From Leptodactylus fallax (lineage: Eukaryota; Chordata; Amphibia; Anura; Leptodactylidae): a DNA stretch of 64,000 bases. The notes below the pieces were generated by a model. The model was not told the DNA's origin. It worked only from the letters and a program-made list of their open reading frames with translations, and ran no database searches. Shown here piece by piece: positions 45,593-58,557 of the stretch. Position 1 is the stretch's first letter, and the number at the start of each line of letters is the position of its first letter. The stretch is taken from assembly GCA_947044405.1 (NCBI GenBank), contig CAMRHE010000013.1:186001-250000 (forward strand). Reading direction: 5' to 3'. The position numbers and the translations under genes are program-made.

Positions 45593-47132
45593 CAGTGCCT
45601 TGCGAAAGTATTCGGCCCCCTTGAACTTTTCAACCTTTTTCCACATTTCAGGCTTCAAACATAAGGATATAAAATTTTAATTTTTTGGTGGAGAATCAAC
45701 AAGTGGGACACAATCGTGAAGTGGAACGAAATTTATTGGATATTTTAAACTTTTTTTTAAAAAATAAAAAACTGAAAAGTGGGGCGTGCCAAATTATTCG
45801 TCCCCCTTAAGTTAATACTTTGTAGCGCCACCTTTTGCTGCGATTACAGCTGCAAATCGCTTGGGATATGTCTCTATCAGTTTTGCACATCGAGAGACTG
45901 AAATTCTTGCCCATTCTTCCTTGGAAAACAGCTCGAGCTCAGTGAGGTTGGATGGAAAGCATTTGTGAACAGCAGTTTTCAGCTCTTTCCACAGATTCTC
46001 GATTGGATTCAGATCTGGACTTTGACTTTGCCATTCTAACACCTGGATACGTTTATTTGTGAACCATTCCATTGTAGATTTTGCTTTATGTTTAGGATCA
46101 TTGTCTTGTTGGAAGATAAATCTCCGTCCCAGTCTCAGGTCTTTTGCAGACTCTAACAGGTTTTCTTACAGAATGGTCCTGTATTTGGCTCCATCCATCT
46201 TCCCATCAATTTTAACCATCTTCCCTGTCCCTTCTGAAGAAAAGTAGGCCCAAACCATGATGCTGCCACCACCATGTTTGACAGTGGGGATGGTGTGTTC
46301 AGGGTGATGAGCTGTGTTGCTTTTATGCCAAACATATTGTCAAACTTTAAACGAGACTTTTTATGGATATCTTTGAGAAATGGCTTTCTTCTTGCTACTC
46401 TTCCATAAAGGCCAGATTTGTGCAGTGTACGACTGATTGTTGTCCTATGGACAGACTCTCCCACTTCAGCTGTAGATCTCTGCAGTTCATCCAGAGTGAT
46501 CATGGGTCTCTTGGCTGCATCTCTGATCAGTCTTTTCCTCATTTGAGATGAAAGTTTAGAGTGACGGCCGGGTCTTGGTAGATTTGTAGTGGTCTGATAC
46601 GCCTTCCATTTCAATATGATCGCTTGCACAGTGCTCCTTGGGATGTTTAAAGTTTGGGAAATCTTTTTGTATCCAAATCCGGCTTTAAACTTCTCCACAA
46701 CAGTATCACGGACCTGCCTGGTGTGTTCCTTGGTCTTCATGATGCTCTCTGCGCTTTAAACAGAACCCTGAGACTATCACAAAGCAGGTGCATTTATACA
46801 GAGACTTGATTACACACAAGTGGATTGTATTTATCATCATCATTCATTTAGGACAACATTGGATCATTCAGAGATCCTCACTGAACTTCTGGAGTGACTT
46901 TGCTGCACTGAAAGTAAAGAGGCCGAATAATATTGCACGCCCCACTTTTCAGTTTTTTATTTTTTACAAAAGTTTAAAATATCCAATAAATTTTGTTCCA
47001 CTTCACAATTGTGTCCCACTTGTTGTTGATTCTTCACCAAAAAATTAAAATTTTATATCTTTATGTTTGAAGCCTGAAATGTGGCAAAAGGTTGAAAAGT
47101 TCAAGGGGGCCGAATACTTTCGCAAGGCATTG
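45593..47132 (-). mobile_element. Tc1-like transposon E (family of C), internal deletion
   Basis: 1,540 bp flanked by TA (45591-45592, 47133-47134), termini CAGTGCCTTGCGAAAG as in C (15358-16987). About 95 bp of the transposase are missing at 46338 and further differences lie in the repeats (for example a T run near 45751). Inserted in L1 ORF1. Confidence 0.92.
45812..46740 (-). pseudogene. Tc1-like transposase with deletion of the first catalytic Asp
   Basis: From ATG at 46738-46740: the helix-turn-helix domains are intact (GYKKISQTLNIPRSTVQAII and the GRHSKLSSQMRKRL linker). The coding sequence then jumps at about 46338 from KSRLKF to the region after the SDET block, deleting the first catalytic aspartate and shifting the frame. 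The C-terminal part (45812-46072) keeps SPDLNPIENLWKELK with the glutamate and the GGATKY end. It cannot transpose by itself but keeps DNA-binding potential. Confidence 0.88.
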
Positions 47133-48477
47133 TATAAAACAAGATATAAGGCACATCGGCACAGAGTGGAAAACCTGGAAGCAGCCCACACTTAACTACA
47201 ATACAATACAATACAATGCGGCAGCAACCCACAGCTTCTCCAGCTGCCAAGACCACATAAAACTCGTATACAGAGCCTTGGAGTCAGGAGAATAGGGGCA
47301 GGAGAAACAATGTCCGCATCTGAGGAGTGCCTGAGTCCGTGGCAAATGAAGCCGCACCGACAGCTGTCCAACAGCTATGTCTCAACCTGTTGGGAGAAGA
47401 TAGAACCTCGACCATCATCATTGAACAGGCTCACAGGGCACTTCTTCCAAAACCTAAACCCACCCAACCACTGAGAGACATAATATGCCACTTTCTCAAC
47501 TTCCAGTATAAAGAGGAACTGCTCAACAAAGCTAGAGAGGCGGAATCTCTCACTTATGAAAACTCCCAAATTTCAGTTTTCCAAGACCTGTCTCCATTGA
47601 CCCTACAAAATAGGAGGAAATTGAAACCACTGACATACTGGCTCCGCCAGCAGAATATAAATTACCATAATTTACCATAAATTACAGTCTTCCGACCTCC
47701 AACATACTTCTTCCTTGGAAACACTCCACCACAGAGGCATAGCTAGGGGTTGAGCACGGGGGGGGGGGGGGGCGAACATGTTCAAGTGGGCCCCTAACTT
47801 AGGTATACTGATATTATCACTATACGGTGACTGTAGTGATAGTGGTAGATATCAGCTGTACACAGTGTGAATACAGTGCAGTATCATTTAGTGACTTACC
47901 AGTGACGTCTCTGACTAATTGTTCACATTTCCTTTCCAATTTTTCTTCCATCTGGACTACCATAACCATTTTATCCAGTCTCTGTAAAGTTTGCAGAACA
48001 TACATCTTTGGCTCCTCATTTTTCAAGGCACCCGACCCACATTGTCCTCACCTGCACACCCATCCTGTTGCTACCCCAATTATAAATTATATAATATAAC
48101 CCCCCCATAATGAATAATACCCCCAAGTGCATATTTAAATTAACCTCCCTGTGTACCCTCTTTAAATATTGCCCCTTATTATTAATGTCCCAGGTGTTTC
48201 CTAATTAAAAGGTAAAAAAAAAAATAGTGGGGTTCCAATACCTGGGAGCCCCAACATCAGCTGCTTGAATGGACCGTGGTATCTGTGTAAGTACCGTGAC
48301 CCCTTCTCTGTTTATATAGTATCATGTAATGTAACCACAGCCTCGTCCTATACATGTCTATGTCACAAGACTGTAATTACATCACACGGTCACTATAAAC
48401 AGACAGCGTGTGATATAAACAGATGCCATAGCCCCTTCATACAGCTGATCAGAAGGGGGGGGAGGGCCACTGATCTC

Positions 48478-48514
48478 TTATTGATGATCTATTCTGAGGA
48501 TAGATCATCAATAA
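48478..48514. repeat. Perfect 15-bp hairpin
   Basis: TTATTGATGATCTAT, a 7-base loop, then the exact complement ATAGATCATCAATAA. Similar GATGACCTATCCT motifs occur at about 58543, within T2-type MITEs. Confidence 0.9.
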
Positions 48515-48533
48515 AAATGAGGTGGAAGACTCC

Positions 48534-48791
48534 TTAAGGCCAGGGCCGCACATGGCGTAAATGCTGTGGTGTGGCCATGGTGTAAATGCAACGGAAAAAA
48601 TGAAGCTTTTTACAGTTCCTGCAAAGTGGATGGGATGCTGGCGGCTTCCCTATAGGTATAATGGAAGCAGAAAGTTCACAAAGGAAACCTCTGTGGACTT
48701 TCTGTGAAAAGCACTGCAGGAAAAAAACGTGATTCGTTACGCGGTTTTCCCTGCAGCGCTTTTTTGCTGCGGCCTGCTAAGTGGGCCTTAA
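48534..48791. mobile_element. TTAA-type MITE, GCAGCG family
   Basis: Bounded by TTAA (48534-48537, 48788-48791); starts TTAAGGCCAGGGCCGC and ends GCGGCCTGCTAAGTGGGCCTTAA-like sequence. Inner block GCAGAAAGTTCACAAAGG as at 7461-7765. Nested in the hAT element. Confidence 0.75.
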
Positions 48792-49988
48792 TCTTAATAA
48801 AACCCAAGTGCCACCTTAATTAAATTAATTGCCCCCTCATTATGCCCCTGATTACCCCTGACATAAATACTGCACCTCTAATGACCCCTTATATAACCTC
48901 CGCCCCCTTGTATTCATAATGCCCCCTAATAGCCCTTATATAAATAACCTCCCCTTATGTTCACAATGCCCCCTTCTATAGATAACCCCCCATCATCATA
49001 ATGCCTCCTAATGAATTCTCCCTCCTAATTCCCCTCTTATACTACTAAAGCAACCACCATTGCGCTAAAAAAAAAAAAAAAAAAAAGTTATACTCACCTA
49101 CTTGCGATCCTTTGGTGAATAGAGCCGCCGCCGCCTCCTCTTCTTGGCCCTACGCTCTATGCTCAGGGTTCACGCATAGGACGTCTGCGTCTCGGCATAG
49201 GCGCGATGCTATGATGTCATCGCGTCGCCTGTGCCGTGTCTTGTAAACCGCAGGCCTGAAGTGGCTTGCGGTTTACAAGATAGTTAGTTGCAGGATCAGT
49301 TTTAACTCGATCGGTGTCTGCAGACATTGATCGAGTTAAAAGTAAAATATATAATAATGACGGACCCCGGGGTGGGCCCCCCAAAGAATCAGTGGACCAG
49401 GGGCAGCCGCCCCCTCTGCCCCACCGCTAGCTACGCCTCTGCTCCACCCCAAGCAGCAGAAGATGAAAAAGAAGATACACAAAGCTACTCCGAAAAGACT
49501 CATTCATCCCCCATCCTGAGGTCTCCTTCACCCCGCATACACCTCTCCGGCGATTCCTTACTCCTCTTGCCTACCATCACCCATGACCCACCGAGTTATT
49601 GGAGAGGTTCCTTACTTCCTGACCGCAGGAAAAAAGCTTCATCCTACTGAAGAGTGTCGACACACCTGCGGAAAATGAGCTAAGTGCCTCTTATAACCTT
49701 TTCATTTTCAGGTTGCGAGCTACTAAAGTCACCCTGGACTTTAACTAACTCACTGCACAAATTGTTGCAATGTTTTTTCCTTTTTTACTTACTAACTTTT
49801 ATCATTTGCTATGTTTGGAAAGTTAGTGTATGACATTTCTCCCCTATGTTCATAGTGATAATGTGTTCACCCCCAACCTTAGTAACTCATAGGCAGAAAG
49901 ACGAGTTCATTCACACACACATAACAGCCATACTACACAAGTTTTACTTATCCCCCCGCCCCAAACCGTCAAAGTACGCCTCCAGACT

Positions 49989-52900
49989 ATGACAGCTAAT
50001 ATCCACATACTGTATGTTCCTACAATGTAAGAGGTCTGAACATACCCCAAAAACGCTCCCAGATAATATCGTACCTCCGTAAACAGAGGGTTACAGTTGC
50101 TATGATCCAAGAAACGCACTTTAAAACGGAAAATTCCCCGCCTTCCCACACGAGATTTTAATCATTGGTTTCATAGCACCTATGTCAAATCGGCCAGAGA
50201 GGTTAGTATTGCGATTTCCAGGCATCTCCCATTTACCCTTCAGGTACAGCTCAATGTCCCAGATGGGCGATTTATTTTTCTCAAAGGGAAGATCGTGAAC
50301 ATCATATACACATTCGCAGACCTATATGCCCCAAACCAACACCAAGTCCCATGGATAACCCAGACCCTAGAAGTCCTGAAAGACTTTGCGGAGGGGATCC
50401 TTATCACCAGGGGCGACCTGAAGTTCTCTTTAAACACTATCCTAGACTCCACAGGAGTCAGCAATACCCCCCTTTAGATCTCTGGGAAAACTCAACAAAA
50501 CCCTAACGAACCTACACTTAATAGACGCTTGGAGATTGTCTCACCCCACCACTAGAGTCTACACATACTATTCCACTATACACCAATCATACCACAGGCT
50601 TGACCTCTTTATACAACAGAAGGCCCTTGACATGCATTGTACATCCATTGGAAATATCCTATTATCAGACCATGCCCCTGTCTTCCTCACGCTCACATTA
50701 CGTGATATCCATAATGACAACACACTCCTTAGTGATGCCTCAGCTGTGCACAAAATTAACATACTCTTGCGTCAATATTTCTGTCATAACAAAACTGATG
50801 GTATCTCTGATCCTATACTATGGGTAGTTCATAAGGCAGTAGTTAGAGGGGAACTAATTTCACTAAGCACTCACATTAAAAAGAGTAGGCAAAAAACCCT
50901 AGACAGTTTGCTCTCGCGTATAGCTCAGCTGGAAAGTGCACACAAGCAATCTCAGGCACAGAATACCCTACAAGAGTTTACCTCTACCTGAGATAAGGTC
51001 AAGGATTTGTTGACTATTCGCTCGGCCAAACTACTCCAGAACTCCAAGTGTAAGTTCTACACTCATGGAGATAGAAGTAATAGTCCACAAGTTATGTCCA
51101 CAAACAAAAAGAAAAGTTGTTTGTTAGGGAAATTGCCCACACCGATAACATTACAGTTAATACACAGATCGAATAGCTAAGGCCTTCCACGAATTCTATC
51201 ACAATCTTTACAATGTAGATCAAACTGCAACGAATCAAACCACCCCCCTAATAATTAACACCTTCCTTGACTCCATCTCCCTCCCAAGACTCAGTAAAGA
51301 GGATAGACTTTTCCTGTTACGCCCCTTCACTACTGAAGAGTTGGAGGAATTACTTTCCTCTATTCCATCAGGAAGGAGCCCAGGCCCCGATGGACTACCC
51401 ATTGCATACTACAAGACATTCAAGTCAGTGCTGCTCCCCCACTTTACTGCCCTGTGCAACTCACTTCTAAATGGTCAAAAGCTCCCACCCCAGTCCCTTG
51501 AGGCCTTCATAACCATTCTCCCCAAAGAAGGACCCGAAACAATGCAGCACCACAGGCCCATTTCTTTGATTAACACAGATCTCAAGTGATGGGCAAAGGT
51601 GATGGCACGTAGTCTCTCCCCCCTCCTGCCTTCCATTATTGGGAAAGAGCAGGTGGGGTTTGTGTGTAACCGACAGGGAGAAGTCAACACATGGAGGGTG
51701 GTTAGTTTGATTGAATACGCCAAAACCGCCAAAATCCCTCTTGTGTTACTGAGCACGGATGCGGAAAAAGCATTTGATAGGTTCAACTGGCAATATCTCA
51801 TTTCCACACTTGACAGATTTGGCATTCCACCCATCTTCACAGATGCAATATTAACACTTTATCGAAATCCCAGCGCATAAATTAGAGTAAATGGCACCCT
51901 TTCAAAACCCTTTCAGATTAGCAACGTAACGAGACAGGGGTGCCCTCTCTCCCCTACACTCTTTATTATGGTTATGGAAACACTTGTACAAAAAATTAGG
52001 CAAGACCAGACAGTACAAGGAATATCGGTAGGAGACTTCACCCATAAAACAGAGGCATTTGCTGACAATCTTATGGTTCTCACCACCAACCATGCACACT
52101 CGATCCCTCACCTCACCGAACTATTTTCAACATTTGGCTTAGTCTTGAATTTTAAAGTAAACTTTCACAAGTCGAAAATTCTAAATATATCCGAAAGGGA
52201 TTGCATCATTTCTCAACTAAAACAACACTCATCCTATCACTGGCCTAAAGAGGATATAAAGTACATGGGAGTACGTATCCCTCGGGACTTGGCGAATATT
52301 CTTCCACTTAATTACTACCCTTTACTCAGGAACATTAAAAAATAACTAGTGAATCTACACATCCCATACGTCTCTTGGCTAGGTCGTAAGAACCTACTAA
52401 AAACAAACATCCTTCTCAAACTGCTCTACCTTCTACACACACTTCCAGTGTGTCTCCCTAGATCTTTCTTTGACAAATTTAGACGCATAACTAATGTACT
52501 TTTATGGCAGCAGAAATGGTCTAGAATCAAATACTCACTACTTCTACAACCGACCACCCAGGGTGGAGCAGGGCTACCAAATTTACTTACATACTATTGC
52601 GCTCTCCAATTGGAGCGCTGGACCCTTATGACGAAAGACACTACTGACAATCTAGCAATGCAACTAGAAACCTCACTAATGTCACTCACAGATTGTCACT
52701 ATGGGGAATCCGACCTCCGATGCCCACGAGCAAGATACTACTACGCAGTGTCACCAAAACAAGGCACACACTACAGAAAAAGCACCCACTTCATTCAGGC
52801 CCACGACCTACACTCCCTCTGGACCTGTTACCATATCTCGTTAACCCCAAAAGATTTGTACAGCCCATGTTCTGGAATAGGCTACGCCACCACACCTTAT

Positions 52901-53727
52901 CCTCCTTTTTTGTCCAGGATATGCCTCCGACCACCATCTGGCTGTTATGAAAGACAGGACTGGAACTAAGAGACTTTATACAACAGCGAGATTTCACTTT
53001 GACGTGCAACTCCTACATATCAAAACACCTAGCTGAGCAGCCAAAATCCTGGTTAGAACCCCTCACTAGCACTCACACACCACAGATAGGGCTCTGCTCC
53101 AAAATGTACAAATTCCCTTTATTGCACTCTAGTGACACTTATCTGAGGTATATCCATCGCTGGGAGGAGGAATTGGGAATCACTCTGACTTTGGGTGATA
53201 GGAAGAAGGTCCTAGCCAATGCACACAGTTTCTCATGATGCGTGAGGATACAAGAAAACTCGTTTAAACTCCTTACCCACTGGAATAAAACACTGGCATG
53301 GTTACACAGCATAAGTCCCTGCATCCTGAACACATGCTGGAGGTGTTAGAGAGAACCTGGGAGCTTAATACACATTTGGTGGCAATGCCCACTGATACGC
53401 CTTTTTTGGAACAAAATCATTGCCGCCACTATCGACAGAATCTGTGATCTACAAATCCCTCCTTCTCCTGAACACACTCTCCTATGGTTACCATATGCTG
53501 ACTTTTCTTCCAAAAGAGAGGGCCTAGCCACTCATCTCTTAGCCGCTGCGAGACTCCTGATACCTGCTCACTGGAGGAATACCGCACCCCCTTCTCTGCT
53601 CCACTGGGTATCCAAAGTTAATGATATATGCCAGATGGAGGAATTGGTACACTGGGCTAAAATGTCCAGAAACACCTTCCTCAAAACATGGACCCCCTGG
53701 ATAAACTTCAAACAGACACTCACATGA
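49989..53727 (+). pseudogene. L1 ORF2: endonuclease, reverse transcriptase, Cys motif
   Basis: Starts near ATG 49989. Endonuclease: YNVRGLNIPQKRSQIISYLR, VAMIQETHF and ITRGDLKFSLNTILD (GDFN-like, altered). The reverse transcriptase is mostly in one frame from 51341 to 52969 with three stops (51587, 51878, 52343): IPSGRSPGPDGLPIAYYK, HHRPISLINTDLK, VLLSTDAEKAFDRFNWQYL (first aspartate present), NVTRQGCPLSPTLFIM, then AFADNLMVLTTN, where the catalytic second Asp is Asn (52067-52069). Later PYVSWLGRKNLLK and a C-terminal C-x2-C...H-x4-C motif (CWRC...HIWWQC, about 53332-53390), ending at TGA 53725-53727. Near-complete but dead. Confidence 0.85.
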
Positions 53728-53980
53728 CCACGAAACATACGTATTTTTGCTACGACATGATAAGATTACTTCTCACAGTTGACACCCCCTATAGTGTTTT
53801 GGTTGTTCCTCATTGTCTAACAATTAGTTCATATGCATGTATTGCATCACCTTTGCAATAATTGTAGTAGAGATATGTTTAGGTTTTGTTCACAACAGCA
53901 ATATGTAGACTATGTATTTATACGATGTTTATACTTAATAAAAACAGAATTTAAAACAAAACAAAAAATAGCAGGTTTTG

Positions 53981-54183
53981 ATGACTTGTAAGTGCTAACA
54001 GGGTTTTTGTTATTTGGGAGATAAATTTGTGGCTGTGAGCTAATTGAAAAGAGGTAAAGAATTTGCTTTTCAAAAAAAGAAAGCCAACAAAAATGATCCC
54101 TTTATGGTTTTGTTTTTTTTATGCCAACACTGTGGCACCATTAGTGTGCAATAGTGTCCTGGGGCCTGGTCCATCACATTCCA
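53981..54183. other. Flank of the L1, no gene
   Basis: Non-coding sequence following the right target duplication. Confidence 0.4.
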
Positions 54184-54475
54184 TGTCTGGCTAAGTGGTG
54201 GTAGTTGTGGCAACATGAGTGACAGTGTGGTGTGGTATGGAATCATATGATGGAACAGACCGCAGAGCATGTCTGGTTGAGTGGTGGTAGTTGTAGCAAC
54301 ATTAGCGGCAGTACGGCATGGAATAATATGATGAACCAGGCCACAGGACATGTCTGGTTGAATGGTTGCAGTGGTAGTAGCTGTGGCAACATGAGTGGGA
54401 GTACAGCTTGAAATAATATGATGGACCAGGTGAAAGGACATGTCTTGCTGAGTGGTGGCAGTGGTGGTAGCTGTT
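54184..54475. repeat. Tandem repeat, about 4 x 80-89 bp
   Basis: Units start near 54183, 54269, 54349 and 54438 with (CA)TGTCT(G/T)G and carry GTGG(T/C)AGT..TAGCTGTGGCAAC and GGAATAATATGATG. The minus-strand frames through it are by-products. Confidence 0.8.
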
Positions 54476-54813
54476 TAAGAGATGCAGGCTGCATCAGCAA
54501 TACAGTAAATAGAACATGATTATACAGTTAAACAGTGACACCAGCATTCGGAAGTATCAGCTGGAGGTGTGTGAAAATCTTCACGGATCCATTCGTGATT
54601 CGTTTGACAATTTTTTTTTTTTTTTCCACACCAGCTGTGGACAGTTTCATCCTTGTGTTACAATGCCAGCAGTAAATATCCTCTTGGACATTTCACTTGA
54701 GGCTGGACAAGATAAAACTCCCATGACAAATTTGGCCAGCTCCTTAAACTGCTCTAACCTATTGGCCCAGAATTCCATGGGGTCACAGTTATCTGATGGA
54801 ATATACAGTGGGG
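54476..54813. other. No gene recognised
   Basis: Short non-coding spacer before Tc1 element F. Confidence 0.4.
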
Positions 54814-54815
54814 AA

Positions 54816-55878
54816 AAAAAGTATTTAGTCAGCCACCAATTGTGCAAGTTCTCCCACTTAAAAAGATGAGAGAGGCCTGTAATTGACATCATAGGTAGAC
54901 CTCAACTATGAGAGACAAAATGAGAAAACAAATCCAGAAAATCACATTGTCTGATTTTTTAAGAATTTTTTTGCAAATTACGGTGGAAAATAAGTATTTG
55001 GCGACCTACAAACAAGCAAGATTTCTGGCTCTCACAGACCTGTAACTTCTTCTTTAAGAGGCTCCTATGTCCTCCACTCATTACCTGTAGTAATGGCACC
55101 TGTTTGACATTGTTATCAGTATAAAAGACTCCTGTCCACAACCTCAAACAGTCACACTTCAAACTCCACTATGGTGAAGACCAAAGAGTTGTGGAAGGAC
55201 ACCAGAAACAAAATTGTAGACCTGCACCAGGCTGGGAAGACTGAATCTGCAATAGGCAAGCAGCTTGGTGTGAAGAAATCAACTGTGGGAGCAATAATTA
55301 GAAAATGGAAGACGTACAAGACCACTGATAACCTCCTTCGATCAGGGGCTCCACGCAAGATCTCACCCCATGGGGTCAAAATGATCACAAGAACGGTGAG
55401 CAAAAATCCCAGAACCACACAGGGGGACCTAGTGAATGACCTGCAGAAAGCTGGGACTAACGTAACAAAGGCTACCATCAGTAACACACTACGCCGCCAG
55501 GGACTCAGATCCTGCAGTGCCAGACGTGTCCCCCTGCTTAAGCCAGTACATATCCGGGCCCATCTGAAGTTTGCTAGAGAGCATTTGGATGTTCTAGAAG
55601 AGTATTGGGAGAATGTCATATGGTCAGATGATATATAACAAAGGATATATAACAAAGTATTGAGATTAACTTTTGTTATTGACCAAATACTTATTTTCCA
55701 CCATAATTTGCAAATACATTCTTTAAAAATCAGACAATGTGATTTTCTGGATTTGTTTTCTCATTTTGTCTCTCATAGTTGAGGTCTACCTATGATGTCA
55801 ATTACAGGCCGGCCTCATCTTTTTAAGTGGGAGAACTTGCACAATTGGTGGATGACTAAATACTTTTTTTCCCCACTG
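54816..55878 (+). mobile_element. Tc1-like transposon F, internal deletion
   Basis: 1,063 bp flanked by TA (54814-54815, 55879-55880). Terminal inverted repeats of about 190-200 bp begin CAGTGGGGAAAAAAAGTATT, with an inner repeat GGTGGAAAATAAGTATTTGG (IR/DR). The coding region is cut short by deletion of its second half. Confidence 0.92.
55171..55638 (+). pseudogene. Tc1-like transposase, N-terminal half
   Basis: ATG at 55171. It carries the complete DNA-binding region ([20 protein letters not shown], then [18 protein letters not shown] and [13 protein letters not shown]) and the start of the catalytic domain, ending at ENVIWSDD, just after the first aspartate, where a deletion joins it to the 3' untranslated part and a stop at 55636-55638. 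The second aspartate and glutamate are gone. The 155-residue product could in principle bind terminal repeats without cutting. Confidence 0.88.
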
Positions 55879-55880
55879 TA

Positions 55881-58506
55881 TATGTAAAGGCTCATTTTTT
55901 CCATCATGATTTTATAACTGGGTAGGGGTGGTCTGTAAGTAATTTTTCATATATTTTATTTCATTTTCATATTGAATAACTTTTGTTACATAAGGCCATA
56001 ATATGCCTACAGACCTGATGTTGTTTTTAGCCTACATTAGAATTATCAACAGTTGTCCAGTAGATGAATCTAGCACACACTTCAAGTAGAGGTACTGTGG
56101 CACCACACATTTAGTGTGCCATTCTCTTCCTTCTTGTATATGGACTTTTAACTTTTTTTTTTTTTTTTTTTTATTACATTTAAAAAAATTTAAGAATTGG
56201 TTTATGCCAGTAGATGATGTTCATTTACCCTCAGCATAGACCAACAAATCTACAAAAATGAACATGAGGATCTTAATGTACATATTGATCAAGGTGTATA
56301 AGCCCACTAGTCACTTCACCTTGACCATTAGTGGGTCCCTACTCTACTGGGTGAAGTGCAGCACCGCAACCTCCACCACTGCAACACAGCACTCACAAGG
56401 AGAGCCACCCAGCTACACTCCTGCATAGACTTTAGGGATATAAAGATTTCTTAGGTAGTCAATCTTAACTATGAACAATAAAGGAACTTCTTTTGCCTTT
56501 AGATTCGCGTCACAGTTTTTAAACTAATATTGTCTTACTGTTATTCATTACATAGTTACTCTCATTAATATTCTCAACTATATCTATACTGCTCCAAATC
56601 ACATAGTGTGCCTTTCTACGGCCCTGCCTATAGCCCTATAAAAAGAGAATATAAGAAGCAGAAACATGTTTATAAGGATTATCATTCCTAATAGCACTGA
56701 AAGGTCAGTGAAGTATATCTGAAACATAACTAGGTCAAGTTGTATGTTCACTGAAGCCTGTCACAATGCCCATGTCATAGGATGATATGGTGATTTGATT
56801 TGATTTGATTTGCTGGAGGTCATTGGTTATCTGGAAGTGGATTATTTATTCCTTCCACTCCTATATCTACATCTTTCCACAAGACATTGCTCCAGGTAAA
56901 TTTGCTTTCGCTGTAGTTTTGACTGGGTTAATATTTCAACTGCTTCAAAATGAACAACTTTACCGAACAGAATCAGGAAAAAGTAATTTCAGTTGTATTT
57001 TGCCTCTCCTTTCGAGTCTTCTTAATTTAGAGACTGAGCTACAGTATACAGTATATTGTTCTCTTTTTCTGCTTATAGTAAATAGAGCAGGTTTTGACAG
57101 CGCTTTCCAATTGCAGACTAAAATGTAACTGTATAGAAATACCAAAGTATCTTTACATTGTCGCATTGATTTAATTAACTGCTTTTATTTAGTTTAAAGA
57201 CAATAAAAACTTATGTCAGCTCAGAGGTAAATCATTCCACAACACGCTGTGTTAGTCATAGTTTGATATTCTCTACTACTGAGACATATGAATCCATATA
57301 ATTGCCTTCATTTTTTCTCTGTATAACAAGCATTAAATCAATAACGACAATAAAAGAAAGCAGCAGTGAATTTCATTGAAAATATAAGCAATTGTGTGGT
57401 AATGTAATGCAAAGACAATGTTATCTAAGCTATTAATGTTATTTAAATAACACTTCAGGTTCAGGCAATTTCAGGTAAAGTAAAATGCTGACAACGCAGG
57501 ATGAGCATACTCACTAATTCCTGATCGCTCGGGCACTGCTTGTGTGTCCATATGGTAAGGGGCTGGGCAATAGTTCTTACGTACTGATGCAGCAACATTT
57601 ATACCGATCAGTGTTTGGTGTACAATTGTAAATGGGAACAAAAACAAAGTTATGACTACCAGAATACAAATAAGCACCAAATAAGGTATACATAAAAATA
57701 ATTTTATTATTCACAAATGGTAAATATACAGGTAAGGTAAAAATACAGGAAAGGTAAAAATGAATTCATGCAGTGTAAAATATTTGCATCACACAACAGA
57801 CGAAAAGGTGTAAAAATTAAATTAGATTAAAAGTTAATATCCAGTCTTGTTTATCACAATAGTATATATTGTGAGAAGGTAACAGGTAAGATTCTGGAAG
57901 GTCGATATATCTCCCCCAGATTCCTCACTTTTGTATGGTAACTGAGGTTACAATTTAGTTAACTAACAAAACCTCAGCTGTGAAAAGGCTTTTTCTGTTA
58001 CCCTCTTCTTGTCCTACTAGGGTTGGGCCTTCGGGCACAGGTGGAAGCTGAGCCTCATTAAAGGCCTATAAAAGGTTGGCAAGTTCTCACTCCTCAGCAG
58101 TTCCTGGGAAGAGAGGAGTTGCTGGGTTCTGTCCCAACCCTGTCAAGACTGGTGAGACTCCAGTGTGAACTGCTGCCTTTGTTTTGCTCTGTGTTGACAG
58201 TGTGGCTGAAGCAAGCCACACGTACAGATTAGGACATTCCTGTGTTTGTTAGCAGCTCAGATGAGCAGGATTTATGTTATCGTTTTGCCTGACTGTTAAG
58301 GCTTATTTATTTTCTACCAGTTTTAACAAATAAACATACAGGAAAAAAACCTGTTTGAACATGACTTTTTGTGCCTGTCTCTGACTGTCTGGTTCCTCTG
58401 CTGCTGCCACTGAGCCTATCCTCCCACAATATGCATTCAATACCAATAATATAGATAACCTAATGTAAGCAGAAATAGCAATATATGTATAGATCAGATA
58501 AAAGAT
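55881..58506. other. No gene recognised
   Basis: AT-rich sequence with a T run (about 56152-56172) and a (TTTGA)n run (56792-56812). A frame at 56805-57128 and others are short and show no domain. Confidence 0.4.
56792..56812. repeat. (GATTT)n microsatellite
   Basis: Four tandem GATTT units. Confidence 0.9.
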
Positions 58507-58557
58507 TTAAAGGGGTTGTCCAGGACCTGACGAATTGATACTGATGACCTATCCTAG

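Larger units (their letters stand above)
45427..47679 (+). pseudogene. L1 ORF1 (RNA-binding protein), split by a Tc1
   Basis: Starts at ATG 45427 (MASGRSKSEDK). The first 57 codons run up to the Tc1 insertion at 45593 and resume at 47133 in KQDIRHIGT, followed by a frameshifted coiled-coil-like stretch (RVENLE). Further on, a frame at 47327-47679 has TIIIEQAHRALLPKPKPTQP and LRDIICHFLNFQYKEELLNK, the RNA-recognition and C-terminal domains of the L1 ORF1 protein. In live elements this protein trimerises and coats the L1 RNA. There are several frameshifts, and the last codons run into a second insertion at 47732. Confidence 0.75.
47732..49441. mobile_element. hAT-type non-autonomous transposon
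   Basis: 1,710 bp with termini CAGAGGCATAGCTAGGGG and (C)GCTAGCTACGCCTCTG, flanked by an 8-bp duplication CTCCACCA/CTCCACCC (47724-47731 and 49442-49449, one mismatch). Eight-base duplications and CAG...CTG ends are typical of hAT. It has no transposase. Inside are a G run (47758-47772), a perfect hairpin (48478-48514), a nested TTAA-type MITE (48534-48791) and an A run (49069-49086). Inserted in L1 ORF1. Confidence 0.88.
45036..53962 (+). mobile_element. L1-type LINE, full length, with two nested elements
   Basis: Flanked by an 18-bp target duplication (45018-45035, 53963-53980). After removal of the nested Tc1 (45593-47132) and hAT element (47732-49441) with their duplications, it is about 5.7 kb, the length of a complete L1. 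It has a 5' UTR of about 390 bp, ORF1 and ORF2 remnants, and an A-rich 3' end (AATAAAAACAGAATTTAAAAC). All frames carry stops or shifts. Confidence 0.85.

Noticed and set aside
48541..48794. Reading the GCAGCG-rich block as an exon or CpG promoter
   Set aside because: It is a dispersed TTAA-bounded MITE with other copies at 4850-5815 and 7461-7765.
55152..55655. 167-codon minus-strand frame
   Set aside because: Antisense of the Tc1 element F transposase.
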